Below, piece after piece: positions 16,938-25,560 of a stretch of DNA of 33,590 bases. Under the pieces are notes generated by a model. It saw nothing but the letters and a program-made list of their open reading frames with translations, made no database searches and was not told where the DNA came from. Numbering within the stretch: the first letter of the stretch is position 1; each line of letters opens with the position of its first letter. A program made the translations under genes and the position numbers. Location: positions 1-33,590 of the forward strand of contig CADCIO010000034.1 in assembly GCA_902801475.1 (NCBI GenBank), written 5' to 3'. The DNA is from an uncultured Bacteroidales bacterium (GTDB lineage Bacteria; Bacteroidota; Bacteroidia; Bacteroidales; Bacteroidaceae).

Positions 16938-19463
16938 ATGAATTACAAATATTCTGACAGAATCACACGCATACTTGGGTACAGCAAGGAAGAGGCGCTG
17001 AGATTGAACAACGACTACATCGGTCCAGAACACTTGATGTTGGGACTGATTCGTGATGGAGAGAGCCGTGTCATCGATGTGCTCAGGAGGAAATTTTACG
17101 TGAACATCCCTTCCATCAAGGAGGTGTTGGAACGTACAGTGAGGGACAATGGCACCACCTTGCTCTCTACCGACATTGCCCTAAACAAGCAATCGAACAC
17201 AATCATGCGCCTGGCAGTACTGGAAGCCCGTCTGCTGAAAAGCGAGGAGAGCGATGCAGAACACATGCTGCTGGCCATGCTGAAGCAGAATGACAACACT
17301 GTGGCACGTGTGCTGAACGACTGTGAGGTGACCTACAAGGAACTGTATGATTCGTTGACCACACAAAAGGCTCCACTACAACCTCAGAATGATATTGACT
17401 TCGACGAAGAGGATGAAGAGGAAGAGGATGCCCCACCACCATCCAGCGGAGAAAGCGCACCATCCAGTTCCAATGCCAACACCACGACAAAAACCACCAA
17501 GAAAGGCAATTCCGATACGCCCGCGATTGACAAGTTCAGCTTCGACCTGACCAAGGCTGCTGCAGAAGGGAAATTGGATCCTGTGGTGGGACGTGAGGTG
17601 GAGATTGAACGTCTGGCACAGATTCTGTCCAGAAGGAAGAAGAACAATCCAGTGCTGATTGGTGAACCTGGTGTGGGTAAGAGTGCCATTGTGGAAGGCT
17701 TGGCCGCACGCATCAACGAACGCAAGGTGGCACGTGTGCTCTTCAACAAACGCATCATCAGCCTCGACATGTCCAGCGTAGTGGCTGGCACCAAATATCG
17801 TGGACAGTTTGAAGAGCGTATGCGCAATATCATCAACGAGTTGCGTGCCAACCCAGACATCATTGTCTTCATCGATGAGATTCACACGCTTGTGGGTGCA
17901 GGTAATCAGGCAGGTCAGATGGATGCTGCCAATATGATGAAACCAGCTCTGGCACGAGGTGAATTGCAGTGTATCGGAGCCACAACGCTTGATGAATACC
18001 GCAAGAGCATCGAGAAAGACGGTGCCCTCGAACGCCGTTTCCAGAAGGTGATTGTTGAACAGACCACGCCTGAAGAAACGCTCACCATTCTCCATAACAT
18101 CAAAGACCGTTACGAAGCACATCACAACGTCAGCTACTCTGACGAGGCACTCATGGCGTGTGTCAAACTGACAGAACGTTACGTGACAGACCGCAGTTTC
18201 CCCGACAAGGCCATTGATGTGTTGGATGAAGTGGGTTCGCGCGTACGTATTAAAAATATAAGTGTTCCTCAAGAAATCGAAGACAAGGAAGCCGAACTCA
18301 CTGTCCTCAACAAGCAGAAGGAAGATGCTGTCAGGGATGAGAACTATGCCCTTGCAAGCACCTACCGTGATTGTGCAAAAACGGTCACGGAAGAGTTGGA
18401 GATGATGAAGAAACAATGGGAAGCCACCCTCGAAGACAAACGACAAAAAGTCACAGAGGAACACGTGGCGCAAACCGTTTCCATGATGACCGGCATCCCT
18501 GTCAGCAGAATGGCCAGTGCAGAGGGTATCCGCATGAAGGGTATGCGTGAGGAGCTGAAACACAACGTGATAGCACAAGATGCAGCTGTTGACAAACTCG
18601 TCAATGCCATCCAACGTAGTCGCGTAGGTCTCAAAGACCCGAATCGTCCTATCGGCACCTTCATGTTCTTAGGTCCTACAGGTGTGGGTAAGACATTCCT
18701 CGCCAAGAAATTAGCTGAGCACATGTTTGGTTCTTCCGATGCCCTGATTCGCATCGACATGAGCGAATACATGGAGAAGTTCACCGTCAGCAGACTGGTA
18801 GGTGCTCCTCCTGGATATGTAGGCTATGAAGAAGGTGGCATGCTCACAGAGAAAGTGCGTCGCAAGCCCTACTCCATCGTCCTGCTCGATGAGATTGAGA
18901 AAGCCCATCCTGATGTGTTTAACCTGCTGTTGCAAGTGATGGATGATGGTCGTCTGACAGACACACTGGGTCGCACCATCGATTTCCGCAATACAGTCAT
19001 CATCATGACCAGCAATGTAGGCACACGTCAACTCAAGGACTTTGGACGTGGTGTCGGTTTCTCCGCGATGGTTGGCAAGGACGACAAGGAAGTGTCACGT
19101 TCCGTCATCCAGAAGGCCCTCAACAAGCAGTTCTCACCTGAATTCCTCAACCGCATCGATGAGATCATCACGTTCGACCAACTCGAATTGGACGCCATCC
19201 TCCGAATCATCGGCATCGAACTCAAGGGACTGTACAAACGCGTGGAAGACCTTGGCATGCACCTCGACATCACCGAAGCAGCCCAGAAGTTCATCGCAGA
19301 AAAGGGATATGACAAGCAATATGGTGCTCGTCCACTCCGTCGAGCCATTCAGCAACACCTCGAAGACCGCATCAGCGAGATGATTGTAGAGGAAGAAGTG
19401 ACCGCTGGAGACACGATTTTGGCCGAGCTACAAGACGATAAGGTGGTAATCTGCAAGAAATAA
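16938..19463 (+). CDS. clpC: ATP-dependent Clp protease ATP-binding subunit ClpC
   Basis: 841 residues with full ClpC architecture. The Clp N-terminal repeat domain covers about 1-145, followed by an acidic/Ser-Thr linker ([16 protein letters not shown]). The first AAA+ module has Walker A GEPGVGKS (242-249) and Walker [14 protein letters not shown]-like middle segment starts near 446. The second AAA+ module has Walker A GPTGVGKT (579-586) and Walker [11 protein letters not shown], and a ClpB D2-small domain ends the protein. The ClpP-docking loop tripeptide VGF is at 706-708, so it should partner ClpP rather than act as a ClpB disaggregase. It unfolds substrates for degradation in the cytoplasm. 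clpP is not in the window. It sits alone between proS and the tRNA unit. Confidence 0.96.
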   Translation: MNYKYSDRITRILGYSKEEALRLNNDYIGPEHLMLGLIRDGESRVIDVLRRKFYVNIPSIKEVLERTVRDNGTTLLSTDIALNKQSNTIMRLAVLEARLLKSEESDAEHMLLAMLKQNDNTVARVLNDCEVTYKELYDSLTTQKAPLQPQNDIDFDEEDEEEEDAPPPSSGESAPSSSNANTTTKTTKKGNSDTPAIDKFSFDLTKAAAEGKLDPVVGREVEIERLAQILSRRKKNNPVLIGEPGVGKSAIVEGLAARINERKVARVLFNKRIISLDMSSVVAGTKYRGQFEERMRNIINELRANPDIIVFIDEIHTLVGAGNQAGQMDAANMMKPALARGELQCIGATTLDEYRKSIEKDGALERRFQKVIVEQTTPEETLTILHNIKDRYEAHHNVSYSDEALMACVKLTERYVTDRSFPDKAIDVLDEVGSRVRIKNISVPQEIEDKEAELTVLNKQKEDAVRDENYALASTYRDCAKTVTEELEMMKKQWEATLEDKRQKVTEEHVAQTVSMMTGIPVSRMASAEGIRMKGMREELKHNVIAQDAAVDKLVNAIQRSRVGLKDPNRPIGTFMFLGPTGVGKTFLAKKLAEHMFGSSDALIRIDMSEYMEKFTVSRLVGAPPGYVGYEEGGMLTEKVRRKPYSIVLLDEIEKAHPDVFNLLLQVMDDGRLTDTLGRTIDFRNTVIIMTSNVGTRQLKDFGRGVGFSAMVGKDDKEVSRSVIQKALNKQFSPEFLNRIDEIITFDQLELDAILRIIGIELKGLYKRVEDLGMHLDITEAAQKFIAEKGYDKQYGARPLRRAIQQHLEDRISEMIVEEEVTAGDTILAELQDDKVVICKK

Positions 19464-19504
19464 AAGAATATTTTGCCTCTTCCATGAAAAAAAGTGGCAA
19501 ATTC

Positions 19505-19535
19505 TTTGTCAGTTTCTCAAAATATCGTACCTTTG
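19505..19535 (+). promoter_or_regulatory. Promoter of the tRNA-Asp unit
   Basis: TTTG (19505-19508), 19 bases, then TACCTTTG (19528-19535) match the Bacteroidota -33/-7 consensus closely. The first tRNA begins 42 bases after the -7 element. Confidence 0.75.
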
Positions 19536-19577
19536 CACTCGCTAACGGAAACAGACATTCCCATAGCAATCCAAAAC

Positions 19578-19651
19578 GGTGCGTTAGTTCAGTAGGTTAG
19601 AATACATGCCTGTCACGCATGGGGTCACGAGTTCGAGTCTCGTACGCACCG
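19578..19651 (+). tRNA. tRNA-Asp (GTC), copy 1
   Basis: 74 nt. The acceptor stem GGTGCGT pairs with ACGCACC and the discriminator is G. The anticodon stem CATGC/GCATG encloses loop CTGTCAC with anticodon GTC at 19612-19614, and the T-arm contains GTTCGAGTC. The genome continues CA rather than CCA, so the 3' CCA must be added enzymatically. This GUC tRNA is a substrate for queuosine modification, which needs QueH encoded at 8545. Confidence 0.97.
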
Positions 19652-19663
19652 CAAAGACCAACA

Positions 19664-19694
19664 GTTTTCTGAGGTCTATAAATAAACAGAAAAC
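19664..19694 (+). other. Inverted repeat in the spacer between the tRNA genes
   Basis: GTTTTCTG (19664-19671) and CAGAAAAC (19687-19694) form a perfect 8-bp stem with a 15-base loop. It may guide tRNA processing or act as a weak attenuator; I cannot tell which. Confidence 0.4.
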
Positions 19695-19697
19695 ACT

Positions 19698-19771
19698 GGT
19701 GCGTTAGTTCAGTAGGTTAGAATACATGCCTGTCACGCATGGGGTCACGAGTTCGAGTCTCGTACGCACCG
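19698..19771 (+). tRNA. tRNA-Asp (GTC), copy 2
   Basis: The 74-nt sequence is identical to copy 1, exactly 120 bases downstream, with anticodon GTC at 19732-19734. It shares the upstream promoter and the terminator at 19774. Confidence 0.97.
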
Positions 19772-19773
19772 CA

Positions 19774-19811
19774 CAAGAAAGAGGGGTTCCCATCGGAATC
19801 CCTCTTTCTTG
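19774..19811 (+). terminator. Bidirectional terminator between the tRNA unit and riboflavin synthase
   Basis: CAAGAAAGAGGG (19774-19785) pairs with CCCTCTTTCTTG (19800-19811). Five further pairs, including one G-T, extend inward to a CATC loop, giving a 17-bp stem. The U/C-rich 3' arm is present in either direction, so it can serve both the tRNA unit and the convergent ribE gene. Confidence 0.8.
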
Positions 19812-19854
19812 TATGCTATGAACAATGTCTAATGGGTATAGATTTGTTTAAACA

Positions 19855-20463
19855 TCAACCTTCTGAGAAGTGCATCATCTTGGCCAGATACTTGCCGATG
19901 ATGTCAAATTCCAGGTTGACGCGTGTGCCGACCTCAATGTCGTGGAAGTTGGTGTTGTCGAAGGTGTAGGGGATGATGTTGACCTCGAATGAGTCGTCCT
20001 GCGAGTTGCAGACGGTCAAGCTGACACCATTGACGGTCACACTACCCTTATCAACAGTCATGTAGCCTTTCTTCGCCATTTCACGGTCGAAGGCATAGCG
20101 GAAACGGAAGGTGTAGCTGCCCTGTTGGTCAATCTTTGCCACACACTCAGCGGTCTGATCCACATGACCTTGCACGATATGACCGTCCAAGCGTCCATTC
20201 ATCATCATCGAGCGTTCCACATTCACCTTGTCACCCACTTTCAACAGTCCCAGATTGCTCCTATCGAGCGTCTCTTTCATGGCTGTGACAACATACTTGC
20301 CATCGAATATCTTCACCACGGTGAGACACACACCATTGTGCGCCACACTCTGGTCAATCTTCAGTTCGTCCACAAACGAGCATGTCAAGGTGAAATGCAC
20401 ATTCTCTTGTTCCTTCTCAATCGCCACGACGGTGGCAAATTCTTCTACGATTCCGCTAAACAT
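19855..20463 (-). CDS. ribE: Riboflavin synthase (alpha subunit)
   Basis: About 202 residues. ATG 20463 gives the family's canonical start MFSGIVEE; the longer version from 20517 would begin upstream of the promoter core at 20491-20498. The two tandem lumazine-binding domains are visible: the first carries SVAHNGVCLTVV, and the second begins near LDGHIVQGHVD and carries KGSVTVNGVSLTV. The trimeric cytoplasmic enzyme dismutates two 6,7-dimethyl-8-ribityllumazine molecules to riboflavin. It stands alone here, away from other rib genes, with no visible FMN riboswitch in its short leader. It diverges from the lipoprotein/GH51 operon. Confidence 0.95.
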   Translation of the reverse strand: MFSGIVEEFATVVAIEKEQENVHFTLTCSFVDELKIDQSVAHNGVCLTVVKIFDGKYVVTAMKETLDRSNLGLLKVGDKVNVERSMMMNGRLDGHIVQGHVDQTAECVAKIDQQGSYTFRFRYAFDREMAKKGYMTVDKGSVTVNGVSLTVCNSQDDSFEVNIIPYTFDNTNFHDIEVGTRVNLEFDIIGKYLAKMMHFSEG

Positions 20464-20490
20464 AATCTTAATAATTATAAAATATGTATG

Positions 20491-20498
20491 CAAAGATA
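20491..20498 (-). promoter_or_regulatory. -7 promoter core for ribE
   Basis: TATCTTTG on the minus strand (CAAAGATA on plus) lies 27 bases before the ribE ATG. The expected -33 zone falls in a heptamer repeat tract. Confidence 0.6.
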
Positions 20499-20506
20499 CG
20501 GATATT

Positions 20507-20534
20507 TCAATTATCAATTATCAATTATCAATTA
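20507..20534. repeat. Heptamer tract between the ribE and lipoprotein promoters
   Basis: Four perfect tandem TCAATTA units. They occupy the space between the two divergent -7 elements, so they overlap both presumed -33 zones. Confidence 0.85.
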
Positions 20535-20541
20535 AAATAAT

Positions 20542-20549
20542 TACCTTTG
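20542..20549 (+). promoter_or_regulatory. -7 promoter core for the lipoprotein/GH51/CE2 genes
   Basis: TACCTTTG matches TAnnTTTG and lies 44 bases before the lipoprotein ATG. No TTG is present at the usual distance upstream. Confidence 0.6.
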
Positions 20550-20593
20550 CAACAAAAATCAAAACAAATCAAGCAAAATAGTCAAAACAAACA

Positions 20594-21043
20594 ATGAAAC
20601 GAAACATTCTTTTGCTGGCAACATTCCTGATGGTTGCATGTCCACTTTTCTTCTCCAATTGCAGTAACGACCCTGAAATGGATGCTGTTCCGCCATCTTT
20701 CAAGGAAGTGGTCATCAACCCCAGCAAACCCAATATGGGCGACACGGTGACGGTCACCTTGAAATTCCTGTCGCAAGGCAAATCTTGGTATAAGATAGAG
20801 TATAAGTGGACACTCAGTCGCTATCAACAGGAAGCTAAATACAACGTGAAGGGAGAGGGCAGTTCCCTCGAAATGAAAGAACCAACGTTCACGTTCGTGG
20901 TGCCTGACACAGCAGGAATGTACACATTGAGAGTGAATCCTGGCACCGTTCAGGCATCCAGCCTCTTCGCCAACGGAAGTCCATTTGGAAGTGCCAGTCT
21001 CGAAAACAACAGCGTGACATTCACCGTCAAAGCTGCTGAATAA
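20594..21043 (+). CDS. Small predicted lipoprotein, beta-rich, unknown function
   Basis: 149 residues. A hydrophobic leader (ILLLATFLMVACPLFFSNC) ends in a Cys followed by SNDPE. The residue before the Cys is Asn, which is not a classical lipobox, but Bacteroidota tolerate this, and the acidic residues after the Cys resemble a surface-export signal. The mature part (VVINPSKPNMGDTVTVTLKF through NNSVTFTVKAAE) looks like a single immunoglobulin/PKD-like beta domain. I do not recognise a named family. It is the first gene after a promoter core and lies 61 bp upstream of the GH51 gene, so it may help bind or retain hemicellulose at the cell surface (inference from position). Confidence 0.75.
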   Translation: MKRNILLLATFLMVACPLFFSNCSNDPEMDAVPPSFKEVVINPSKPNMGDTVTVTLKFLSQGKSWYKIEYKWTLSRYQQEAKYNVKGEGSSLEMKEPTFTFVVPDTAGMYTLRVNPGTVQASSLFANGSPFGSASLENNSVTFTVKAAE

Positions 21044-21104
21044 AAATACAGACCCCTCGACCAATTAACGGACTAACTAATTAATAACCAAAAACTTTTC
21101 CATT

Positions 21105-23549
21105 ATGAAACAATCTTTGATGGCAGCCATCATGACGATGATGTCGCTGTCCGCATTTGCCAATCAACCAGATTCTGTATGGGTGCGACCCGATGTAAAG
21201 AACGGTACACGTGACATGCAGATTGCCTATTCCATCGACAAGAAGCATTGGACACACGTGTCCTGCAATCTCTTCGAGAGCGACTACGGCACATGGGGCA
21301 GCGAAAAGAAGCTCTACTACCCTGTCCTTTCCTATGACGGAAAGATCTATCGCTCCGTTTTCATTCCCAATCTCAAGAATGGGCAGATTGCTGTGACTGA
21401 ATCTGAAGACTTCGCACTTTGGAAGCCACAGGACTATCCCTACATCTCATCTGACAGCGAGTTCCAGAAGATTGTGGCCACGCAAGAGAATGTGTCCAAG
21501 ACCAATATTATCCGCATTCCATACAGCGGTTTGGAGAACCTCCTGAACAAAAAGATGCGCAATGACCGCAATGGCGCTTTGGAACGTGACAACTTCATCA
21601 CATCAGGTGCCAACATTGCCAACCGCACAGAACCTATCGAGGCTACATTGAGCGTGAATTGGGATGACCGCAAAGCCATATCGTCCGACCTCATGGGCAT
21701 CTTCTTTGAGGATATCAGCTATGCTGCCGACGGAGGTTTGTATGCCGAATTGATTCAGAACAGAGATTTCGAATATACAGCCGATGACCACCGTGATTGG
21801 AATGCCAAGACGGCATGGAGACTCGAAGGTAATGGCACCACATGGGACATCGAAACAAAGGCTCCTATCCACAAGAACAACGCCCACTACTCTACCCTCA
21901 AGACGATCACACCTGGCGCTAAACTCATCAATGAAGGTTGGGACGGAATCACCCTCGAAAAGGGCAAGAAATACAATCTCTCTCTTTTCACGAAAGGTGC
22001 TGGTGCTTTCCGTGTGAGTCTGGTCAATAATGGTACTGTCGTTGCCAGCAAGACCTTCAAGGCAACCAAAGAATGGCAACGACAAAAGGCCGTCTTAACG
22101 ACTTCATCATCAGCAGACAAAGCAGAATTGGTGATAGAGCCGATTGAAGCCTGCAATATCGACCTCGACTTCATTTCTCTCTTCCCACAAGAGACCTTCA
22201 AGGGACATGCCAACGGACTTCGTAAAGACCTTGCCGAAGTGATTGCCGACCTGAAACCACGCTTCGTCCGCTTCCCTGGTGGATGTGCATCTCATGGTCA
22301 GGGCATCAACAACATCTACCATTGGCAAGCTACTGTAGGTGACCTCTGGGAACGCGAGCCAGCCATGAACATCTGGAGCTATCATCAGACACGTGGATTG
22401 GGTTTCCACGAGTATTTCCAGTTCTGCGAAGACATCGGTGCCGAGCCACTTCCTGTACTTGCAGCTGGTGTGCCATGCCAAAACTCTTGGAAAGGTGGAG
22501 CGGGTCAGCAGGGAGGCATTCCTTTCGAGGCGGACTTGAAAGGCAAACCTTCGCCTTACACCTACATGGGCAAGCCTCTCACGATGGAAAGTTATCTGCA
22601 GGAATTGCTCGACCTCATCGAATGGGCAAACGGAGATGCCAAGACCTCTGAACTCGCCAAGATTCGTGCCAAAGCGGGACATCCCAAGCCTTTCAATCTC
22701 AAGTATCTGGGCATCGGAAACGAAGACCTCATTGGCGATGTGTTCCTCAAGCGCTACCGCTTCCTGATTGATGGCATCCGAAAGGCACATCCTGAAATCA
22801 CCATCGTCGGCACCGTTGGTCCCTTCTGGGAAGGCAGCGACTACGAGTATGGATGGCAAGAGGCAAAGGCGAAGAACATCCCCATTGTGGATGAACACTA
22901 CTACAACAGCATCAGCTGGTACTTCCACCATCGCGACTTCTACGACAACTACGATCGTAATGGCACGAAGGTTTATCTGGGCGAATGGGCATCCAAAGGC
23001 AGCAACGTGGTCAACGCCCTCATCGAGGCAGCCTATCTGACCAATGTGGAACGCAATGCCGACGTGGTGGTGATGTCATCCTACGCCCCACTCCTTGCCA
23101 AAGAAGGGCATACGAGCTGGAACCCCGACCTCATCTACTTCAACAACAAGGAGGTGAAGCCCACAGCCAACTACTACGTGCAACGTGCATTTGGTCAGAA
23201 CAGCGGCGATGAATACATCTATGCTGATCTGCAAGTGAACGGTGGTAACGACATCAGAGAACGAATGGACTATTCTGTGGTGAAAGACAGCCAGACGGGT
23301 GACCTCATCATCAAAGTCGTCAGCCTTCTGCCCAAGGCATCCAACATCAAGATCCAGTTGGGTGAAGAAGCCCTGCAGGGTTACAGCACCACAGCTGATT
23401 TGACAGTCTTATCGAAAGAGAACGAACCTGACCGTCAACGTGAATGGGATGTGAACACAACCCGCACCCTCACCATCGGCAGCGAGTTCACGCTTGACGT
23501 ACCAAATTATTCCGTATCCATCATCCGCATCAAAAAGGCAAAAAAATGA
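21105..23549 (+). CDS. Alpha-L-arabinofuranosidase, GH51, with extra N-terminal domain
   Basis: 814 residues with a signal peptide (about 1-20, ending AFA). An unusual N-terminal domain of about 150 residues (QIAYSIDKKHWTHVSC, YYPVLSYDGKIYRSVF) resembles sequence found with GH43-type Bacteroidota enzymes. The GH51 core begins near residue 182 (SSDLMGIFFEDISYAADGG). It is interrupted by a carbohydrate-binding-like beta segment (about 235-360) and continues through the TIM barrel. The acid/base Glu540 sits in GIGNEDL and the nucleophile Glu627 in YLGEWAS. A C-terminal beta domain follows. It removes arabinose side chains from arabinoxylan or arabinan. The stop overlaps the next ATG by four bases (23546-23549), linking it to the esterase. 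Confidence 0.92.
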   Translation: MKQSLMAAIMTMMSLSAFANQPDSVWVRPDVKNGTRDMQIAYSIDKKHWTHVSCNLFESDYGTWGSEKKLYYPVLSYDGKIYRSVFIPNLKNGQIAVTESEDFALWKPQDYPYISSDSEFQKIVATQENVSKTNIIRIPYSGLENLLNKKMRNDRNGALERDNFITSGANIANRTEPIEATLSVNWDDRKAISSDLMGIFFEDISYAADGGLYAELIQNRDFEYTADDHRDWNAKTAWRLEGNGTTWDIETKAPIHKNNAHYSTLKTITPGAKLINEGWDGITLEKGKKYNLSLFTKGAGAFRVSLVNNGTVVASKTFKATKEWQRQKAVLTTSSSADKAELVIEPIEACNIDLDFISLFPQETFKGHANGLRKDLAEVIADLKPRFVRFPGGCASHGQGINNIYHWQATVGDLWEREPAMNIWSYHQTRGLGFHEYFQFCEDIGAEPLPVLAAGVPCQNSWKGGAGQQGGIPFEADLKGKPSPYTYMGKPLTMESYLQELLDLIEWANGDAKTSELAKIRAKAGHPKPFNLKYLGIGNEDLIGDVFLKRYRFLIDGIRKAHPEITIVGTVGPFWEGSDYEYGWQEAKAKNIPIVDEHYYNSISWYFHHRDFYDNYDRNGTKVYLGEWASKGSNVVNALIEAAYLTNVERNADVVVMSSYAPLLAKEGHTSWNPDLIYFNNKEVKPTANYYVQRAFGQNSGDEYIYADLQVNGGNDIRERMDYSVVKDSQTGDLIIKVVSLLPKASNIKIQLGEEALQGYSTTADLTVLSKENEPDRQREWDVNTTRTLTIGSEFTLDVPNYSVSIIRIKKAKK

Positions 23550-24634
23550 AGAAATATCTATTAGGACTCATGGCATCGCTGTTTTTCAGCCAATGCTTTC
23601 ATGCACAAGAGAAGAGCACCCAATACACGCTTTACCATCCGAACGACACCAATATCCAGTATATCGGACGCATTGATGACTCTGATCCCATGCATCCAGC
23701 GTTCACCTATCCTGGTGTACAGATTCGTACTGGATTCACAGGCACTTCGCTGGAGATGATGTGCAAACTCCATAGCGGCTACTTCATGGTGGAGATTGAC
23801 GGAGGCGAGCCTTTCAAGGTGTCCTTCCTCGGAAACACCGTCTCAAACCTTGCCAATGGATTAGCAGACGGCACTCACCAAGCCATTGTCACCTACATCG
23901 GCGAGGGTTACGAGAACGTTCCAGAGTTTCATGGTTTCTTCGTCGATAAAGGCAAGACACTTGCTCCTGCCGCCCCATTGCCCACACGCAAGATAGAGTT
24001 CATCGGCAATTCCATCACTTGCGGCTATGGCATCGAAGCCAACTCTGAAGCAGAGCACTACACGGAAGAGACAGCCAACTTCTACTACACCTATGCTGCC
24101 CGCACAGCTCGCAACCTCAATGCGCAAGCCCTTGTGGTGGCACGTAGCGGTATTGGTGTCTATCGAAGCTACAATGGTCCGAAGACTGGCGACAAGGTGA
24201 ACATGAATACCGAATACCCCTATACATTATTATATAATAATCAACAGAAGTGGGACTTCTCGCGCTATACCCCCGATGTCGTCTGCATCAACCTTGGCAC
24301 TAACGACACCTCCACTCAAGGTGCCGACTCCGTCCTGCTTCTCAATGGTTTCAAGCAACTCTACAAACAGGTGCGCAGCCACTACCCTAAAGCAAAGATC
24401 GTTCTCCTCTGTGGGTGCATGATGAACGGTCAGCAACTCCTCTCTGCCCAGCAAGCCATGAACACCACCGTTGACTATGCCCACCAGCAAGGCGATGCAG
24501 AAGTCTATCGCTTCGACTTCACGCCCCACGACGGCAGTCTCGGCTACGGCGCCGACTGGCACCCCTCCATGCGACAGCACGAGAAGATGGCCAACGAACT
24601 CACCCCCTTCCTACAGAAACTCATGAAGTGGTAA
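23546..24634 (+). CDS. CE2-like SGNH acetylxylan/carbohydrate esterase
   Basis: 362 residues with a signal peptide ending near CFHAQ. An N-terminal jelly-roll domain (about 35-140, with YPGVQIRTGFTGTSLEMM) precedes the SGNH hydrolase domain. The nucleophile Ser156 is in EFIGNSITCGYG, Asn253 in LGTNDTS, and Asp337 and His339 in ADWHPS. This two-domain layout is typical of carbohydrate esterase family 2, which removes O-acetyl groups from xylan or similar polymers. Directly coupled to the GH51 gene by an ATGA overlap, it probably deacetylates the same hemicellulose so that the side-chain and backbone enzymes can act. Substrate specificity is inferred. Confidence 0.88.
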   Translation: MKKYLLGLMASLFFSQCFHAQEKSTQYTLYHPNDTNIQYIGRIDDSDPMHPAFTYPGVQIRTGFTGTSLEMMCKLHSGYFMVEIDGGEPFKVSFLGNTVSNLANGLADGTHQAIVTYIGEGYENVPEFHGFFVDKGKTLAPAAPLPTRKIEFIGNSITCGYGIEANSEAEHYTEETANFYYTYAARTARNLNAQALVVARSGIGVYRSYNGPKTGDKVNMNTEYPYTLLYNNQQKWDFSRYTPDVVCINLGTNDTSTQGADSVLLLNGFKQLYKQVRSHYPKAKIVLLCGCMMNGQQLLSAQQAMNTTVDYAHQQGDAEVYRFDFTPHDGSLGYGADWHPSMRQHEKMANELTPFLQKLMKW

Positions 24635-24662
24635 TGAATTTTCGAATAAAAATGTGAAAATG

Positions 24663-24694
24663 TTTGGTGGGTTTGGGAAAATGTCGTAACTTTG
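24663..24694 (+). promoter_or_regulatory. Promoter of rplU-rpmA
   Basis: TTTG (24663-24666), 20 bases, then TAACTTTG (24687-24694) form a near-perfect Bacteroidota promoter. The predicted leader to the rplU ATG is about 80-85 nt. Confidence 0.75.
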
Positions 24695-24701
24695 CAGCCG
24701 A

Positions 24702-24775
24702 TTTATGCCGGAAAGGCTCGAACAAGTGGGTACAGAGTGGTACTCCGCCTGCCGGTGGAACCCTAAATAATTCAA
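24702..24775 (+). promoter_or_regulatory. Candidate structured leader of rplU
   Basis: The leader is more GC-rich than its flanks. It contains a small GCC-GGAAA-GGC hairpin, GAGT-GGT-ACTC, and a GGGT...ACCC pair that could enclose the latter. This may be an autoregulatory ribosomal-protein leader, but the pairings are short and I did not match it to a known family. Confidence 0.3.
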
Positions 24776-24782
24776 AAACAAA

Positions 24783-25100
24783 ATGTTCGTAATTGCAGAA
24801 ATTCAGGGTCAGCAGTTCAAGGTTGAAGAGGGCAAGAAGCTCTACGTTCACCACATGCAGAATGTGGAGACCGGTGCAACTGTTGAGATTGAGAAAGTGT
24901 TGTTGGCAGACAACGACGGTGTAGTAACAGTAGGAACTCCCACAGTGGAGGGCGCAAAGGTTGTGCTCGAGGTGCTGGTTCCACTCATCAAGGGTGACAA
25001 GGTGCTCGTGTTCCACAAGCGTCGTCGTAAGGGCTACCGCAAGCTGAGAGGCTATCGTGACCAGTTCACTCAGGTTCTCGTTAAGTCTGTTGTAGCATAA
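24783..25100 (+). CDS. rplU: 50S ribosomal protein L21
   Basis: 105 residues, the standard bacterial length, beginning [22 protein letters not shown] and ending in the basic rRNA-binding segment [21 protein letters not shown]. It binds 23S rRNA in the large subunit. It is followed by rpmA 67 bp later, the near-universal rplU-rpmA pairing. A strong promoter and a candidate leader lie upstream. Confidence 0.98.
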   Translation: MFVIAEIQGQQFKVEEGKKLYVHHMQNVETGATVEIEKVLLADNDGVVTVGTPTVEGAKVVLEVLVPLIKGDKVLVFHKRRRKGYRKLRGYRDQFTQVLVKSVVA

Positions 25101-25167
25101 CAAGCTCACACGCTTGACGTTTTCAAAAAACTCAAATCGTTTAACAATCTAAGACAGTTTATTCAAC

Positions 25168-25434
25168 ATGGCACATAAAAAAGGTGTAGGTAGTTCTAAG
25201 AACGGCCGTGAGTCACACTCAAAACGACTCGGTTTGAAGCACTTCGGTGGTGAGACAGTTAAGGCTGGCAACATTATCGTTCGTCAGCGTGGTACAAAAC
25301 ATCACCCTGGTAAGAATGTAGGTATTGGCAAGGATGACACACTGTATGCACTGATTGACGGTGTAGTAGTGTTCAAGCGTGGCCGCGAAAACCGCAGCAC
25401 AGTATCTATCGAGCCAGTAGCTGCTGAGGCTTAA
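25168..25434 (+). CDS. rpmA: 50S ribosomal protein L27
   Basis: 88 residues. It starts directly with the conserved [14 protein letters not shown], with no cleavable N-terminal extension of the kind found in Firmicutes, and contains [20 protein letters not shown]27 sits near the peptidyl-transferase centre of the 50S subunit. It is in the rplU operon. The nth gene follows after 126 bp, which hold a 9-bp period repeat. Confidence 0.98.
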   Translation: MAHKKGVGSSKNGRESHSKRLGLKHFGGETVKAGNIIVRQRGTKHHPGKNVGIGKDDTLYALIDGVVVFKRGRENRSTVSIEPVAAEA

Positions 25435-25503
25435 CTACTTTTGAACAAGAAAAGTGATGGGCAATGGTCAATAAGGCTGTTGCCCATCATTGGTTTGAAT
25501 AAA

Positions 25504-25557
25504 ACATATAAGACTTATAGGGCCAATAGGATTTATAAGACTTATAGGATTATAAAA
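25504..25557 (+). repeat. Nine-bp period repeat upstream of nth
   Basis: Six 9-bp units can be read: ACATATAAG, ACTTATAGG, GCCAATAGG, ATTTATAAG, ACTTATAGG and ATTATAAAA. They lie in the rpmA-nth gap. The frame of nth stays open through them, which creates a spurious longer start. Confidence 0.7.
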
Positions 25558-25560
25558 GAG

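Noticed and set aside
17376..18614. 412-residue minus-strand open frame within clpC
   Set aside because: It is antisense to the conserved AAA+ modules of ClpC and His/Cys-rich as expected for a shadow frame; there is no promoter or start context.
19472..19501. Terminator after clpC (TTTGCC / GGCAAA)
   Set aside because: The stem is only 6 bp with an 18-base loop, too weak to call; it also lies at the edge of the tRNA promoter.
21057..21095. Possible further short repeat before the GH51 gene (AATTAAC, AACTAATTAAT)
   Set aside because: The units do not hold a constant period, so it looks like AT-rich leader sequence.
25441..25560. N-terminal extension of endonuclease III
   Set aside because: The extra 40 residues are encoded by a 9-bp repeat and absent from the family; ATG 25561 gives the normal length.
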